From contig SLBI01000035.1 of the NCBI GenBank assembly GCA_007126375.1, positions 1 to 39,258 of the forward strand: 39,258 bases of DNA, written 5' to 3'. This stretch comes from Paracoccaceae bacterium. GTDB taxonomy: Bacteria > Pseudomonadota > Alphaproteobacteria > Rhodobacterales > Rhodobacteraceae. Positions 1-9,713 of this stretch are shown piece after piece (position 1 is the stretch's first letter; each line of letters starts with the position of its first letter). Both the position numbers and the translations under genes were made by a program. Under the pieces are notes generated by a model. That model was given only the letters and a program-made list of their open reading frames with translations, did no database searches and had not been told where the DNA came from.

Positions 1-574
1 ACACATCGGTGAACTCGGTCCCCTTGATCGGGTCGCCGCCGATGCCCACGCAGGAGGACTGCCCCAGCCCGACATCGGTCGTCTGCTTCACCGCCTCGTA
101 GTTCAGCGTGCCCGAGCGCGAGATCACGCCGCAGGTGCCGCGCTTGTGGATATGCCCGGGCATGATGCCGATCTTGCACTCGTCCGGCGTGATGACGCCG
201 GGGCAGTTCGGCCCGATCAGCCGGCTTTTGGAGCCGTCGAGCGCGCGTTTCACCCGCATCATGTCCAGCACCGGGATGCCCTCGGTGATGCAGACGATCA
301 GCGGCATATCGGCGTCGATCGCCTCCAGGATCGAGTCGGCGGCGAAGGGCGGCGGCACGTAGATCACGCTGGCATCGGCCCCGGTCCGCGCCATCGCCTC
401 GTGCACCGAGTTGAACACCGGCAGCCCGAGGTGCTCCGTCCCGCCTTTGCCGGGCGTCACGCCGCCGACCATGGCCGTGCCATAGGCGATGGCCTGTTCC
501 GAATGGAAGGTACCTTGGCTGCCGGTGAAGCCCTGGCAGATCACCTTGGTGGATTTATCGACGAGAACGGCCAT
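1..574 (-). CDS. sucD: Succinyl-CoA ligase (ADP/GDP-forming) subunit alpha, 3' end outside window
   Basis: Alpha subunit of succinyl-CoA synthetase, which converts succinyl-CoA to succinate with formation of a nucleoside triphosphate in the TCA cycle. The first 191 residues are in the window; the usual length is about 290, so the C-terminal part with the phosphorylated histidine is missing only because the window ends. Visible family motifs are the CoA-binding [11 protein letters not shown] (residues 14-24), [10 protein letters not shown] (121-130) and [10 protein letters not shown] (151-160). The ATG overlaps the stop of the preceding 167-residue ORF (TAATG on the minus strand), and an AAGG-type ribosome site lies inside the end of that ORF. 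Translation is therefore probably coupled to an ORF that does not normally belong to the sucCD pair. The identification is secure. Confidence 0.97.
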   Translation of the reverse strand, partial: MAVLVDKSTKVICQGFTGSQGTFHSEQAIAYGTAMVGGVTPGKGGTEHLGLPVFNSVHEAMARTGADASVIYVPPPFAADSILEAIDADMPLIVCITEGIPVLDMMRVKRALDGSKSRLIGPNCPGVITPDECKIGIMPGHIHKRGTCGVISRSGTLNYEAVKQTTDVGLGQSSCVGIGGDPIKGTEFTDV

Positions 575-1077
575 TAGTGGATCGCCTTCTGTGCTTGGCT
601 CATCTGGCAGCCGATTTCGTTGACACAAGCAACGGAAAAACCGGCGATGTTAATCAGTCGTCTTCCCTGATCACTAACAACCTTGAGGTCAGCGATAATG
701 TGCCCGCGCATCGGCCGATCATCGGCTCTATAAAAATCATCCTGAGTGAACGGGAGCACTTCAAGGGTGTGATGATGCACTATTGCGTTGATCGCTCGCC
801 AGAGGTTCGTCTCGTATCCAGAGAAGTCCCGCTGAATTCCAAAGTCGAGTGGCTGGATGAAACGCGACACCCGTTTTCCCGAAATTTCGGAACAACGACG
901 CAGATGCAGGCTTGCGGTAAGCACGTCGTCCTCGAGCAGCTGAATGGCAGTAGGCATTAACACATCTGGCCACTTCGTGTCGCAAGCCGCGAAAAGACGG
1001 CAGACCGCGTCCTTCGCCTCATGGAACGACCGTAACCGAAATATGCCCTCGTCCAACGCGTCGATAGGCTCGAACAT
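574..1077 (-). CDS. Hypothetical protein of 167 residues lodged between sucC and sucD
   Basis: I do not recognise this protein. It is probably cytoplasmic: no signal peptide or membrane segment is visible. It has a mixed acidic/basic composition, a pair of cysteines near residues 26 and 32 and a histidine triplet near residue 101. It starts 2 bases after the sucC stop (TAG, then CG, then ATG) and its TAA overlaps the sucD ATG, so it fits the operon exactly. Base composition is unlike its neighbours: by hand count 123 of 240 bases are G or C in 601-840, against about 70% in sucC. That suggests recent acquisition, although the tight junctions suggest it is translated with sucCD. A role in TCA regulation, or simply a passenger, are both possible; nothing in the sequence decides. 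The opposite strand also has an open frame, but its protein looks less natural and it does not fit the operon. Confidence 0.72.
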   Translation of the reverse strand: MFEPIDALDEGIFRLRSFHEAKDAVCRLFAACDTKWPDVLMPTAIQLLEDDVLTASLHLRRCSEISGKRVSRFIQPLDFGIQRDFSGYETNLWRAINAIVHHHTLEVLPFTQDDFYRADDRPMRGHIIADLKVVSDQGRRLINIAGFSVACVNEIGCQMSQAQKAIH

Positions 1078-1079
1078 CG

Positions 1080-2273
1080 CTACCCCCGCACCGCCTTGAC
1101 GATCTTCTTTGCGGCGTCGTCCAGGTCGTCGGCGGCGATCACGTTCAACCCCGAGTTGCCGATGATCTCCTTGCCCTTCTCGACGTTGGTGCCCTCCAGC
1201 CGGACCACCAGCGGCACCTGTAGCCCGACCTCCTTGACCGCCGCGATCACCCCCTCGGCGATGATGTCGCAGCGCATGATGCCGCCGAAGATGTTGACGA
1301 GGATGCCTTTGACGTTCGGGTCCGAGGTGATGATCTTGAACGCCTCCATCACCTTTTCCTTCGACGCGCCGCCGCCCACGTCGAGGAAGTTCGCGGGCTC
1401 CGCACCGTAGAGCTTGATGATGTCCATCGTCGCCATGGCGAGGCCCGCGCCGTTGACCATGCAGCCGATCTCGCCGTCGAGCGCAATGTAGGAGAGGTCG
1501 AACTTCGAGGCGGCGAGTTCCTTCGAGTCCTCCTCGCTCTCGTCACGCAGCGCAAGGATGTCGGGCTGGCGGTAGAGCGCGTTCGAATCGAAACCCATCT
1601 TCGCGTCGAGACAGCGCAGGTCGCCCGCTTTCGTCACGATCAGCGGGTTGATCTCCACCATTTCCGCATCGCGCTCGACGAAGAGGCGGTAGAGTTTGCC
1701 CACCAGATCGACACATTGCTTGATCTGCTTGCCCTCCAGCCCCAGCGCGAAGGCGATGCGCCGGCCGTGAAAGCCCTGGATGCCGGTGGCGGGATCGACG
1801 GCGAAGGAGAGGATCTTTTCCGGCGTTCTCGCGGCCACCTCCTCGATGTCCATGCCGCCCTCGGTCGAACAGACGAAGGAGACGCGGCTGGTCTTCCGGT
1901 CGATCAGCAACGCGAGATAGAGTTCGCGGGCGATGTCGGCCCCGTCCTCTATGTAGATGCGGCCGACCTGCTTGCCTTCCGGCCCGGTCTGATGCGTCAC
2001 CAGCGTGCGGCCCAGCATCGCCGCGGCCTGTTCCGCCGCCTCCTCGACCGAGCGGGCGAGGCGAACGCCGCCCTTGGCCCCGGCGCTCGCCTCCTTGAAG
2101 CTGCCCTTGCCGCGGCCACCGGCATGGATCTGCGCCTTGACGACCCAGATCGGCCCGTCGAGCTCGCCCGCAGCCGACTTCGCCTCGTCCGCCTTCAGCA
2201 CCACCCGGCCGTCGGCCACCGGCGCCCCGTGGCTGCGGAGAAGCGCCTTTGCCTGGTATTCATGAATGTTCAC
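1080..2273 (-). CDS. sucC: Succinyl-CoA ligase subunit beta (ATP-grasp)
   Basis: Beta subunit of succinyl-CoA synthetase, which binds the nucleotide and pairs with SucD. I start it at a GTG at 2271-2273, giving 397 residues beginning [12 protein letters not shown], the conserved N-terminus of the family; the usual length is 388-400. A GAGGGAC ribosome site sits about 6 bases upstream. The same frame stays open to 2837, but that extension has no family similarity and crosses the operator region. Visible motifs are [10 protein letters not shown] of the ATP-grasp fold, [18 protein letters not shown] and the C-terminal [13 protein letters not shown]. In Rhodobacterales mdh usually lies directly upstream; here a gene on the opposite strand separates them, so sucC probably has its own promoter in 2274-2420. 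A twin palindrome lies 104 bases before the start. Confidence 0.97.
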   Translation of the reverse strand: MNIHEYQAKALLRSHGAPVADGRVVLKADEAKSAAGELDGPIWVVKAQIHAGGRGKGSFKEASAGAKGGVRLARSVEEAAEQAAAMLGRTLVTHQTGPEGKQVGRIYIEDGADIARELYLALLIDRKTSRVSFVCSTEGGMDIEEVAARTPEKILSFAVDPATGIQGFHGRRIAFALGLEGKQIKQCVDLVGKLYRLFVERDAEMVEINPLIVTKAGDLRCLDAKMGFDSNALYRQPDILALRDESEEDSKELAASKFDLSYIALDGEIGCMVNGAGLAMATMDIIKLYGAEPANFLDVGGGASKEKVMEAFKIITSDPNVKGILVNIFGGIMRCDIIAEGVIAAVKEVGLQVPLVVRLEGTNVEKGKEIIGNSGLNVIAADDLDDAAKKIVKAVRG

Positions 2274-2377
2274 GGGATTGTCCCTCGCTCGGTCGTTTCG
2301 CAGTGCATGCCATGCGGCGGTCGCGGAAAAAACGGGCAGACGAAGAAAACCGCACATTCGTGGCAACAATGACAAAT

Positions 2378-2409
2378 TTGTGATCACGTTTTGCCCTCCT
2401 TGATCACGG
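2378..2409 (-). promoter_or_regulatory. Twin TGATCAC operator upstream of sucC
   Basis: Two TGATCAC palindromes (2381-2387 and 2401-2407) lie 20 bases apart, about two helical turns, 104 bases upstream of the sucC start. On the plus strand the element reads TTGTGATCAC, 13 bases, TGATCACGG. The same 19 fixed bases with a 14-base spacer occur upstream of sdhC (6941-6973). The repeat in two TCA operons points to a shared transcription factor. I cannot name it; regulators known for these genes in alphaproteobacteria include CceR and AkgR, but I do not know that this sequence matches either. Confidence 0.6.
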
Positions 2410-2519
2410 GCTTGCGCGTCTGCATGCATTCTCCGGTTGGGGCTTGGCGCCCGCGGCTCCATACGCCAGCATTCCCGTCGGCAGCATAACGGATCCGGGC
2501 GGTGGGGCGAGGGCAAGGC

Positions 2520-3581
2520 ATGGCGGCCCAGAGTTGGAGCGTCGTTGCGACGGTTGATGAACCCCTGGCCGCGCTTTGCGCCTTCGTCGCGCATTACCGC
2601 GCCCTGGGGGCGGCCTCGATCACCCTCTGTCTCGATCAGCCCGCGGCACTGCCCGAGGTGCAGGCGGCAATGGATGGCACGCCCGGTCTGCGCCTGGTTG
2701 CCTGCGACGCCGGCTGGTGGCGCGGGCGGCGGCCGCTGCACAGCACCGTCCGCCAGCGCCAGAATGCCACCCGCATCTATCGCGACACCGGAACCGACTG
2801 GTTGCTGCATGTCGATGCCGACGAATTCCTCTGGCACCCCGGCAACGTCGGCATGGCGCTGGCCGCGCTTGGACCGGACTGGCCGGTGGTGCGCCTAAGC
2901 CCGGCCGAACGGGTTCGTGTCGCAGAGGCTTCGGAAAACGAGCTTTTCGAGGGCTGGTTTCGCCTGCCGCGGCTGATGAGCCTCGCGACACTGACCGAAC
3001 TCTACGGGGCGGATGCCTGTTTCTTCAACGGCGAAGGGTTGCTCAGCCATGCCCGTGGCAAGTGCTTCACCCGCACCGGCCTGCCGCTGACGATCGGCGT
3101 GCACCAGCCGTTTTCGCAGGATCATCCCGACATGTCGCCGGCCGATCACCGAAGCTGGCTCGATGCCGTCGCAATCCGGCTCGCAGCGCCGCTCGTGCAT
3201 TTCGATGGCTTCACCACGCTGCACTGGCTTCTCAAGCTTGTGGGGCGCAGCGAGGCCGACCGGTCGATCCGCGCGCGTGGACGACAGATCCCCGCCGAAC
3301 GACATGCACCGGCCCGACTTGCGCAAATGCAGGCGGTGAATGCCGCCCGCGGCGATCCCGCTGCGCTGTCGGCCTTCGCAACGCGACTGCGCAGCCTCGA
3401 CGCTGCCCGCCACAGGAATCTCGCCGCGCGGGGCCTGCTGCTAAGCCTGCCAATCGATCCGGTCACCACGGCGCGGGCACAGTTCCCCGCGCTCGATCTC
3501 GACTTCACCGCCGCAGGGTTCGATGCGGCCCTGCGACGTGCCCGGCCAGAGCTCGTGGCTCTGGCAGGACTGTCGCGTTGA
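2520..3581 (+). CDS. GT2-type (Glyco_tranf_2_4-like) glycosyltransferase
   Basis: A 353-residue protein resembling the family 2 glycosyltransferases that start with a short Rossmann-like part and carry an acidic DxD metal/nucleotide-sugar site. The N-terminus [15 protein letters not shown] leads into a strand and helix pattern, followed by [14 protein letters not shown] (residues 94-107), which holds the DxD motif; the GT2-type protein at 35677-36687 has the equivalent DVDEFLVYP. No signal peptide or membrane segment is visible. The ATG at 2520 is chosen because GGGGCGAGGG lies just upstream; a GTG at 2502 is possible but falls in that ribosome site. It points against mdh and sucC and ends 9 bases from the mdh stop, splitting the usual mdh-sucC arrangement. 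The acceptor is unknown; a surface polysaccharide is a reasonable guess. Confidence 0.8.
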   Translation: MAAQSWSVVATVDEPLAALCAFVAHYRALGAASITLCLDQPAALPEVQAAMDGTPGLRLVACDAGWWRGRRPLHSTVRQRQNATRIYRDTGTDWLLHVDADEFLWHPGNVGMALAALGPDWPVVRLSPAERVRVAEASENELFEGWFRLPRLMSLATLTELYGADACFFNGEGLLSHARGKCFTRTGLPLTIGVHQPFSQDHPDMSPADHRSWLDAVAIRLAAPLVHFDGFTTLHWLLKLVGRSEADRSIRARGRQIPAERHAPARLAQMQAVNAARGDPAALSAFATRLRSLDAARHRNLAARGLLLSLPIDPVTTARAQFPALDLDFTAAGFDAALRRARPELVALAGLSR

Positions 3582-3590
3582 TGCAAGAAA

Positions 3591-4820
<1,230 letters not shown>

Positions 4821-5135
4821 TCAGGTCGGGGCCCCACGTGCTGCGGCGGGGGCCGTTTCGGCCTCGAATCCGGTGCCTGCGGCGACGAGGCAGGTCAGCC
4901 CGTTGGGCAGCGTCACCAGAATCGACCAGCTGCCGCTGCGGTCCGAGGCGTAGAGTTCCATGACCGTCTGGCTCCCGGTGAGACCGATCGCGCGGCGCGT
5001 CTCCCGGTGACGGCTCTCGATGATGTCCAGCACCTGCGCGCGCGGTGCGCAGCGGGGCTGCTGTTGCGCCGCCGCGGGCAGCGCGACGGCAAGCGGGCTC
5101 AGGAGACAGACGAAAGCGAGCAGGCTGCGGTACAT
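4821..5135 (-). CDS. Small secreted hypothetical protein
   Basis: A 104-residue protein with a clear cleavable signal peptide: MYRSLLAFVCLLSPLAVALP then AAAQQQ, with a likely cut after AAA or AAQ. The mature part is about 80 residues with two cysteines (CAPRAQ near residue 29 and LTCLV near residue 81) that could form a disulfide in the periplasm. The pattern VMELYASDRSGSWSILVTLPNGLTCLVAAG suggests a short beta-rich fold, seen in small conserved proteins of Rhodobacterales; I know of no function. A consensus CtrA half-site (TTAACCAT on the minus strand) lies 83 bases upstream of the start. Hairpins follow the gene. Confidence 0.75.
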   Translation of the reverse strand: MYRSLLAFVCLLSPLAVALPAAAQQQPRCAPRAQVLDIIESRHRETRRAIGLTGSQTVMELYASDRSGSWSILVTLPNGLTCLVAAGTGFEAETAPAAARGAPT

Positions 5136-5217
5136 GGTCTCGACCTCGATCCGGGGAGCGGCGGCTCCGATGACGGGGGACGGCGATCGCGACAGGGTGC
5201 CGCAGGCGAGCGAGCAT

Positions 5218-5225
5218 ATGGTTAA
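5218..5225 (-). promoter_or_regulatory. CtrA half-site (TTAACCAT)
   Basis: The minus strand reads TTAACCAT, an exact match to the known CtrA half-site, 83 bases before the start of the secreted 104-residue protein. No second TTAA is found at the 7-base spacing, so this is only a half-site. The rest of the 186-base gap 5136-5321 shows nothing else I can name. Confidence 0.35.
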
Positions 5226-5321
5226 CGCTCCGCGCGTTGCGCTGCGGTGCGGCGCTCTGGCGGGCGCGCGCAAAAGCTGCATACTGCGCCGCAAACCAAC
5301 CCCTGCGGCAGGGAGCGCAAC

Positions 5322-5900
5322 ATGATCGGTCTCATTCTTCTCATCCTCGGCGTCGGGCTCTGGATCGCGGCCCATCTGTTCAAGCGGGTGTCGCCGGCGC
5401 AGCGCGCCACGCTGGCAAAGGGCATGGGCGAGGGTGCCAAGGGGATCTTCGCGGTGCTGATCCTCGCCGGGCTGGTGCTTATGGTGATCGGCTGGCAGCG
5501 TGCCGACTACGTCTTTCTCTGGTCGGTGCCGCCGTGGATGGGCCATGTGAACAACCTGCTGATGCTGATCGCCTTCTACGTCTTCGGCATCGGCATGGCG
5601 AAGGGGGCGCTGTCGCAGCGGGTGCGCCACCCGATGCTGATGGGCACGCTGCTCTGGGCGGTGGCGCACCTTCTGGTGAACGGTGATCTGGCCGGGGTGA
5701 TCCTGTTCGGCGGCTTGGGCGCCTGGGCGGTGGTGTCGATGGTGATGATCAACGCGCAGGAGAAGAACTGGACACCGCCGGCCCGCAAGCCCGGCCCGCG
5801 CGACGCGGTAGCGGCCGGGGTCGTGCTGGTGGTCTATGTCGCGGTCGGCTTGATCCACAGCTGGCTCGGGGTGAATCCCTTCGGGAACCTAGCGGGATGA
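5322..5900 (+). CDS. NnrU family membrane protein
   Basis: A 192-residue polytopic inner-membrane protein of the NnrU family (PF07298). Hydrophobic segments lie near residues 2-20, 41-60, 70-90, 103-135 and 160-180, so about five or six membrane helices. Typical features are WMGHVNNLLM, RHPMLMGTLLWAVAHLLVNGD and the C-terminal IHSWLGVNPF. NnrU was first linked to nitric oxide and nitrite metabolism in Rhodobacter, and related proteins include the heme-biosynthesis-associated 15-cis-zeta-carotene isomerase Z-ISO of plants; the exact reaction here is unknown. No denitrification gene is nearby. The ribosome site GGGAG precedes ATG at 5322. The stop overlaps the start of the next gene (ATGA). Confidence 0.88.
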   Translation: MIGLILLILGVGLWIAAHLFKRVSPAQRATLAKGMGEGAKGIFAVLILAGLVLMVIGWQRADYVFLWSVPPWMGHVNNLLMLIAFYVFGIGMAKGALSQRVRHPMLMGTLLWAVAHLLVNGDLAGVILFGGLGAWAVVSMVMINAQEKNWTPPARKPGPRDAVAAGVVLVVYVAVGLIHSWLGVNPFGNLAG

Positions 5901-6100
5901 AGGCCTACCGGTTGCTGACCGGCGCCGATGACGCTGCCTTCTGCCACAAGGTGACCGCGGCCCTCGCCCGCGGGTGGGCGTTGCACGGCAGCCCCGCCTA
6001 TGCCTTCGATGCGCACGCCGGCGCCATGCGCTGCGCCCAGGCGGTAGTCAAGGACGTGGCCGGCCCCTACGACCCGCAGGCGCGGCTGGGCGATCTCTGA
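5897..6100 (+). CDS. DUF1737 domain-containing small protein
   Basis: A 67-residue protein that matches the DUF1737 pattern: KAYRLLTGADDAAFCHKVT at the N-terminus, ARGWALHGSPAYAFD in the middle and RCAQAVVKDV near the end. The family is made of small cytoplasmic proteins of unknown role, some annotated as attached to other enzymes. The ATG overlaps the NnrU stop by the ATGA arrangement, so the two are translated together. The length is normal for a stand-alone member. Confidence 0.82.
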   Translation: MKAYRLLTGADDAAFCHKVTAALARGWALHGSPAYAFDAHAGAMRCAQAVVKDVAGPYDPQARLGDL

Positions 6101-6259
6101 ACCGGCCGCGCAGGGCGACCATTTCGGATGTTGCATGAATGTCGCTCTGCCGACACGGAAACTCGCGAATTTGCGTTATTGCACCGATCGCGCTGGTGCA
6201 GGGATGCCGCGCGCTTATGCTTGACTGCAACGTCGTGTTCATCCGTCAAGAGGGATCCA

Positions 6260-6892
6260 ATGAGAACCTTTGCTGCATCGGCCGCCTCGGTCGCGCTCGT
6301 GGCGCTGAACGGTCCTGTGTCCGCGCAGGATTTTACCATCAACTCGGGCTACGCCCTCGCAAGCGCTTACATGGAATACGGCCGGGTGGTCGGCCAACCG
6401 CGCGCTTCGTTTCAGGGCTACTCCGAGATCGTCGCCAGCGGTTTCTACCTCGGCGCGTCCTTCGCCTCTCTTCGCGACGGCCCGGACCGGCTGGAGTCCA
6501 CGATCTACGCCGGCTTCCGCAACAGCGTGGGCGCCCTCGGCTACGATCTCGGCTACTTCCGGGATTTCTACAACAAGACCGGAAACTGCTGCGGCGAGGT
6601 CACGCTCGCCGTCGGATACGAAGCGCCGCACGGCATGAGCTTCGGCAGCGAGCTGACCTATGAGCACACCAATCGCTACTACGCCGCCAGCGTCAGCGCC
6701 GGCTACGATTTCAGCAACACCTACGGTGTGTCGGCAGAATTCGGCCGGGTCGAGGACAGCCACAACTTCTGGAACCTCGGCGTAACGGTCACGCCGATGG
6801 CGCAAACCGCGATCGACCTGCGCTATCACGATTCCAGCGGTGACAAGGGACGGCTCGTGGGCACGCTTTCCTACGATTTCTCTTTGCGCTGA
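6260..6892 (+). CDS. TorF-like (Gcw_chp) outer-membrane protein
   Basis: A 210-residue exported protein. The signal peptide covers about residues 1-22 (MRTFAASAASVALVALNGPVSA) with cleavage before QDFTINSGY. The mature part has alternating aromatic and small residues, as in an outer-membrane beta barrel (SGFYLGASFASL, GALGYDLGYF, FGSELTYEHTNRYYAASVSAGYDF), and ends in LSYDFSLR close to the C-terminus, with a penultimate aromatic pattern typical of barrels. The layout fits the TorF/Gcw_chp family (TIGR02001); its transported substrate is unknown. The start at 6260 follows AAGAGGG; the frame is open further upstream, but that part lacks a signal peptide and a ribosome site. It stands alone, with its own promoter probably in 6101-6259. 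Confidence 0.72.
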   Translation: MRTFAASAASVALVALNGPVSAQDFTINSGYALASAYMEYGRVVGQPRASFQGYSEIVASGFYLGASFASLRDGPDRLESTIYAGFRNSVGALGYDLGYFRDFYNKTGNCCGEVTLAVGYEAPHGMSFGSELTYEHTNRYYAASVSAGYDFSNTYGVSAEFGRVEDSHNFWNLGVTVTPMAQTAIDLRYHDSSGDKGRLVGTLSYDFSLR

Positions 6893-6940
6893 GAGGTGAC
6901 GGCCCGAGTCGGTGGGCCGCTTCATCCGGCGGTCCGCCCA

Positions 6941-6973
6941 TTGTGATCACATGCCCGCCCGGCGTGATCACGG
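6941..6973 (+). promoter_or_regulatory. Twin TGATCAC operator upstream of sdhC
   Basis: TTGTGATCAC (6941-6950), a 14-base spacer, then TGATCACGG (6965-6973). All 19 fixed bases match the element upstream of sucC, where the spacer is 13. It lies 134 bases before the sdhC start and about 60-90 bases upstream of a possible -35 box, a position that suits an activator better than a simple repressor. The rest of the 215-base gap 6893-7107 holds the possible promoter listed next and nothing else I can name. Confidence 0.6.
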
Positions 6974-7031
6974 CTGCACGGAAATCTGCGCCCATAAGTC
7001 GCGATTTGTCGCGGAATGGGCCATAGCCCGG

Positions 7032-7059
7032 GTGACACGCTCCGCATTTCCGCTATGCA
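7032..7059 (+). promoter_or_regulatory. Possible sigma70-type promoter of the sdh operon
   Basis: GTGACA (7032-7037) and TATGCA (7054-7059) with a 16-base spacer resemble -35 and -10 boxes (5 of 6 and about 4 of 6 matches). The sdhC start is 49 bases beyond the -10 box. This is a pattern match by eye only. Confidence 0.33.
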
Positions 7060-7107
7060 TCATCGGGAATGATGCCGGGAAACCCGGCGCAGCCCAGAGA
7101 GGATGCC

Positions 7108-7494
7108 ATGGCTGACGTGAACCGGGGCAACCGGCCGCTCTCCCCGCACCTGCAGATCTATCGCCTGCCGCTCACGGGCAAGCTTTCCATCCTGCACCGG
7201 ATCACCGGGGTGGGCATGACACTCGGCGCGATCATGGTTGTCTGGCGTCTGATCGCCGGCGCCATCTCGCCGGAGGCGTCGGCGGTTGCGGATGCCTGGC
7301 TGACTTCCTGGCTGGGCAATCTGATCTGGCTCGGATGCCTGTGGGCGCTGATGTATCATGCCTGCAACGGGATCCGACATCTGATCTGGGATGTGGGCCA
7401 CGGGTTCGACCTCGAGGTCACCGAAAAGGCCAATTACGCGGTGCTCGGCGGGTCGGTCGTCCTGACCCTGCTCACCCTGCTGGCGGTTCGCTGA
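7108..7494 (+). CDS. sdhC: Succinate dehydrogenase cytochrome b556 subunit
   Basis: A membrane anchor of complex II that, with SdhD, binds heme b and ubiquinone. It has 128 residues with three membrane helices (about 32-52, 68-88 and 105-125). Family motifs are RPLSPHLQIYRLP at the N-terminus, SILHRITGVGMT with the Ser/Arg pair of the quinone site, and YHACNGIRHLIWD with the heme-ligand histidine. The ATG at 7108 follows AGAGAGG; an ATG at 7069 in the same frame adds a non-conserved 13 residues and has no ribosome site. First gene of the sdh operon, 11 bases before sdhD. Confidence 0.96.
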   Translation: MADVNRGNRPLSPHLQIYRLPLTGKLSILHRITGVGMTLGAIMVVWRLIAGAISPEASAVADAWLTSWLGNLIWLGCLWALMYHACNGIRHLIWDVGHGFDLEVTEKANYAVLGGSVVLTLLTLLAVR

Positions 7495-7505
7495 GGGAGA
7501 TGGCG

Positions 7506-7886
7506 ATGAGCTACAAAACCGATTACGCACGCGTTCAGGGGCTCGGCTCGGCTCATGAGGGGGTCGGCCACTGGTGGAGCCAGCGCATCAGCTCGGTGGC
7601 ACTGATCCTGCTCACACCGTTTTTCGTGATCCCCTTTGGCCGCGCCCTCGGCGGCGGACACGAGGCGCTGGTGACCACCTACGGCACCTGGGGCAACGCC
7701 TTCGTCGCGGTCGCCTTCATCCTCGTGACGGCATGGCACCTCGCCCAGGGCTTGCAGGTCGTGATCGAGGACTATGTCCCGGGTCAGACAATGCGCACGG
7801 CCCTGCTGCTGGCCAACACGCTGTTCGGCTGGGCACTGGCTGCCGCCGGTGTGCTCGCCGTCGCAACAATCCTTTTCAGCGCCTGA
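7506..7886 (+). CDS. sdhD: Succinate dehydrogenase hydrophobic membrane anchor subunit
   Basis: Second membrane anchor of complex II, 126 residues, three membrane helices. [19 protein letters not shown] starts the first helix, and [16 protein letters not shown] holds the heme-side histidine and the aspartate-tyrosine pair near the quinone. The start at 7506 (ATGAGC) is preferred because GAGGGAG lies 6-7 bases upstream; an ATG at 7500 lies directly against that site and would be poorly placed. It sits between sdhC and sdhA, with 10 bases before sdhA. Confidence 0.95.
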   Translation: MSYKTDYARVQGLGSAHEGVGHWWSQRISSVALILLTPFFVIPFGRALGGGHEALVTTYGTWGNAFVAVAFILVTAWHLAQGLQVVIEDYVPGQTMRTALLLANTLFGWALAAAGVLAVATILFSA

Positions 7887-7896
7887 GGAAAACCGG

Positions 7897-9702
7897 ATGC
7901 CCGCCTATCCCTACGAGACCCACACTTACGACGTCGTCGTGGTCGGCGCCGGCGGTTCGGGCCTGCGCGCAACGCTCGGCATGGCAGAACAGGGCTTGCG
8001 CACCGCCTGCGTGACCAAGGTGTTCCCCACGCGCTCCCACACCGTCGCGGCGCAGGGCGGCATTGCCGCATCGCTGGGCAACATGGGTCCGGATCACTGG
8101 CAGTGGCATCTGTATGACACGGTCAAGGGCTCGGACTGGCTGGGCGACGTCGATGCGATGGAGTACCTCGCCCGCGAGGCTCCGGCCGCAGTCTACGAAC
8201 TGGAACATTACGGCGTTCCCTTCAGCCGGACCGAGGACGGCAAGATCTATCAGCGGCCCTTCGGCGGCCACACCACCGAATTCGGCGAAGGCCCCCCGGT
8301 GCAGCGCACCGCCGCCGCCGCCGACCGCACCGGACACGCCATCCTGCACACGCTTTATGGACAAAGCCTGAAGGAAAAGGCCGAGTTCTACATCGAATAC
8401 TTCGCCATCGATCTGATAATGTCCGACGACGGCACCTGCCAGGGGGTGCTCGCATGGAAGCTTGACGACGGGTCGCTCCACCTCTTCGTCGCCAAGATGG
8501 TTGTGCTTGCCACCGGGGGCTATGGACGGGCCTATTTCTCGGCGACCTCCGCCCATACCTGCACCGGCGACGGTAACGGCATGGTGGCCCGCGCCGGCCT
8601 GCCACTGCAGGACATGGAGTTCGTGCAGTTCCACCCTACCGGCATCTACGGCGCCGGCTGCCTGATCACCGAAGGCGCCCGCGGCGAAGGCGGATACCTG
8701 ACCAATTCCGAAGGCGAGCGCTTCATGGAGCGCTATGCGCCCACCTACAAGGACCTCGCCAGCCGCGACGTTGTCAGCCGTTGCATGACGATCGAGATCC
8801 GTGAGGGCCGCGGCGTTGGCCCGAACAAGGATCACATCCACCTGCACCTCGACCATCTACCAAAGGAGGCGCTGCATCTGCGGCTGCCCGGAATCTCGGA
8901 AAGCGCGCGCATCTTCGCCGGCGTGGATGTCACCAGGGAACCGATTCCGGTGCTGCCCACGGTGCACTACAACATGGGAGGCATCCCCACCAATTACTGG
9001 GGCGAGGTGCTGAACGCCGACGCGCAGAACCCCGAGCGCATTGCCCCCGGCCTGATGGCGGTGGGCGAAGCAGCCTGCGCAAGTGTCCATGGTGCCAACC
9101 GGCTCGGCTCGAACTCGCTGATCGATCTCGTGGTGTTTGGTCGCGCCGCAGCGATTCGCGCCGGCAAGGTGGTGGATCCGAAAACCCCGGCGCCGACACC
9201 GAATGCCGCAAGCGTCGAAAAGGCGCTGGACCGTTTCGACCAGCTGCGGCATGCCAAGGGGACAACGCCCACCGCCGAGTTGCGCCACGAGATGCAGACC
9301 ACCATGCAGACCAACGCGGCAGTTTTCCGCACGTCGGAGGTTCTGTCGGAAGGGGTCACGAAGATGACCACGGTCGCTGGCAAGATGTCGGACATCAAGG
9401 TCACCGATCGCTCGATGATCTGGAACTCCGACCTGATGGAGACGCTTGAACTCGACAATCTGATGCCCAACGCACTCGCGACGATCGTCTCGGCCGAAGC
9501 ACGCAAGGAAAGCCGCGGCGCCCACGCCCACGAGGATTTCCCCGACCGCGACGACGAGACCTGGCGCAAGCACACGCTCGCCTGGGTGGACGGCGCCCGC
9601 GTCGGCCTCGACTACCGCCCGGTCCATACCAATCCACTGCTTGGTCACAACGAGGGCGGCATCGACCTGAAGAAGATCGCGCCCAAGGCGCGGGTCTACT
9701 GA
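7897..9702 (+). CDS. sdhA: Succinate dehydrogenase flavoprotein subunit
   Basis: Catalytic subunit of complex II, which oxidises succinate to fumarate with covalently bound FAD. It has 601 residues, the normal length. Seen: the FAD-binding [13 protein letters not shown] (residues 13-25), the covalent FAD histidine in [11 protein letters not shown] (His48), the active-site stretch [21 protein letters not shown] region, [14 protein letters not shown], and the C-terminal capping-domain [16 protein letters not shown]. The start MPAYPYETH is the family N-terminus and has GAGGAAAACC upstream; longer in-frame starts lie inside sdhD. In the usual operon sdhB follows closely, but here another gene starts 11 bases after the stop. 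Confidence 0.98.
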   Translation: MPAYPYETHTYDVVVVGAGGSGLRATLGMAEQGLRTACVTKVFPTRSHTVAAQGGIAASLGNMGPDHWQWHLYDTVKGSDWLGDVDAMEYLAREAPAAVYELEHYGVPFSRTEDGKIYQRPFGGHTTEFGEGPPVQRTAAAADRTGHAILHTLYGQSLKEKAEFYIEYFAIDLIMSDDGTCQGVLAWKLDDGSLHLFVAKMVVLATGGYGRAYFSATSAHTCTGDGNGMVARAGLPLQDMEFVQFHPTGIYGAGCLITEGARGEGGYLTNSEGERFMERYAPTYKDLASRDVVSRCMTIEIREGRGVGPNKDHIHLHLDHLPKEALHLRLPGISESARIFAGVDVTREPIPVLPTVHYNMGGIPTNYWGEVLNADAQNPERIAPGLMAVGEAACASVHGANRLGSNSLIDLVVFGRAAAIRAGKVVDPKTPAPTPNAASVEKALDRFDQLRHAKGTTPTAELRHEMQTTMQTNAAVFRTSEVLSEGVTKMTTVAGKMSDIKVTDRSMIWNSDLMETLELDNLMPNALATIVSAEARKESRGAHAHEDFPDRDDETWRKHTLAWVDGARVGLDYRPVHTNPLLGHNEGGIDLKKIAPKARVY

Positions 9703-9713
9703 GGCGGTCGGCC

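Noticed and set aside
577-960. Plus-strand open frame opposite the 167-residue ORF
   Set aside because: It points against the sucCD operon, and its residue pattern looks less like a natural protein than the minus-strand one.
2274-2837. In-frame extension of sucC upstream of the GTG start
   Set aside because: It has no similarity to the family, crosses the operator region and overlaps the glycosyltransferase gene; the conserved N-terminus begins at the GTG.
8669-8675. Further TGATCAC sequences inside coding regions (sdhA, lptB and the 167-residue ORF)
   Set aside because: Each is a single copy within a codon context such as Leu-Ile-Thr, without the second palindrome or flanking TTG/GG, so they are not taken as operators.
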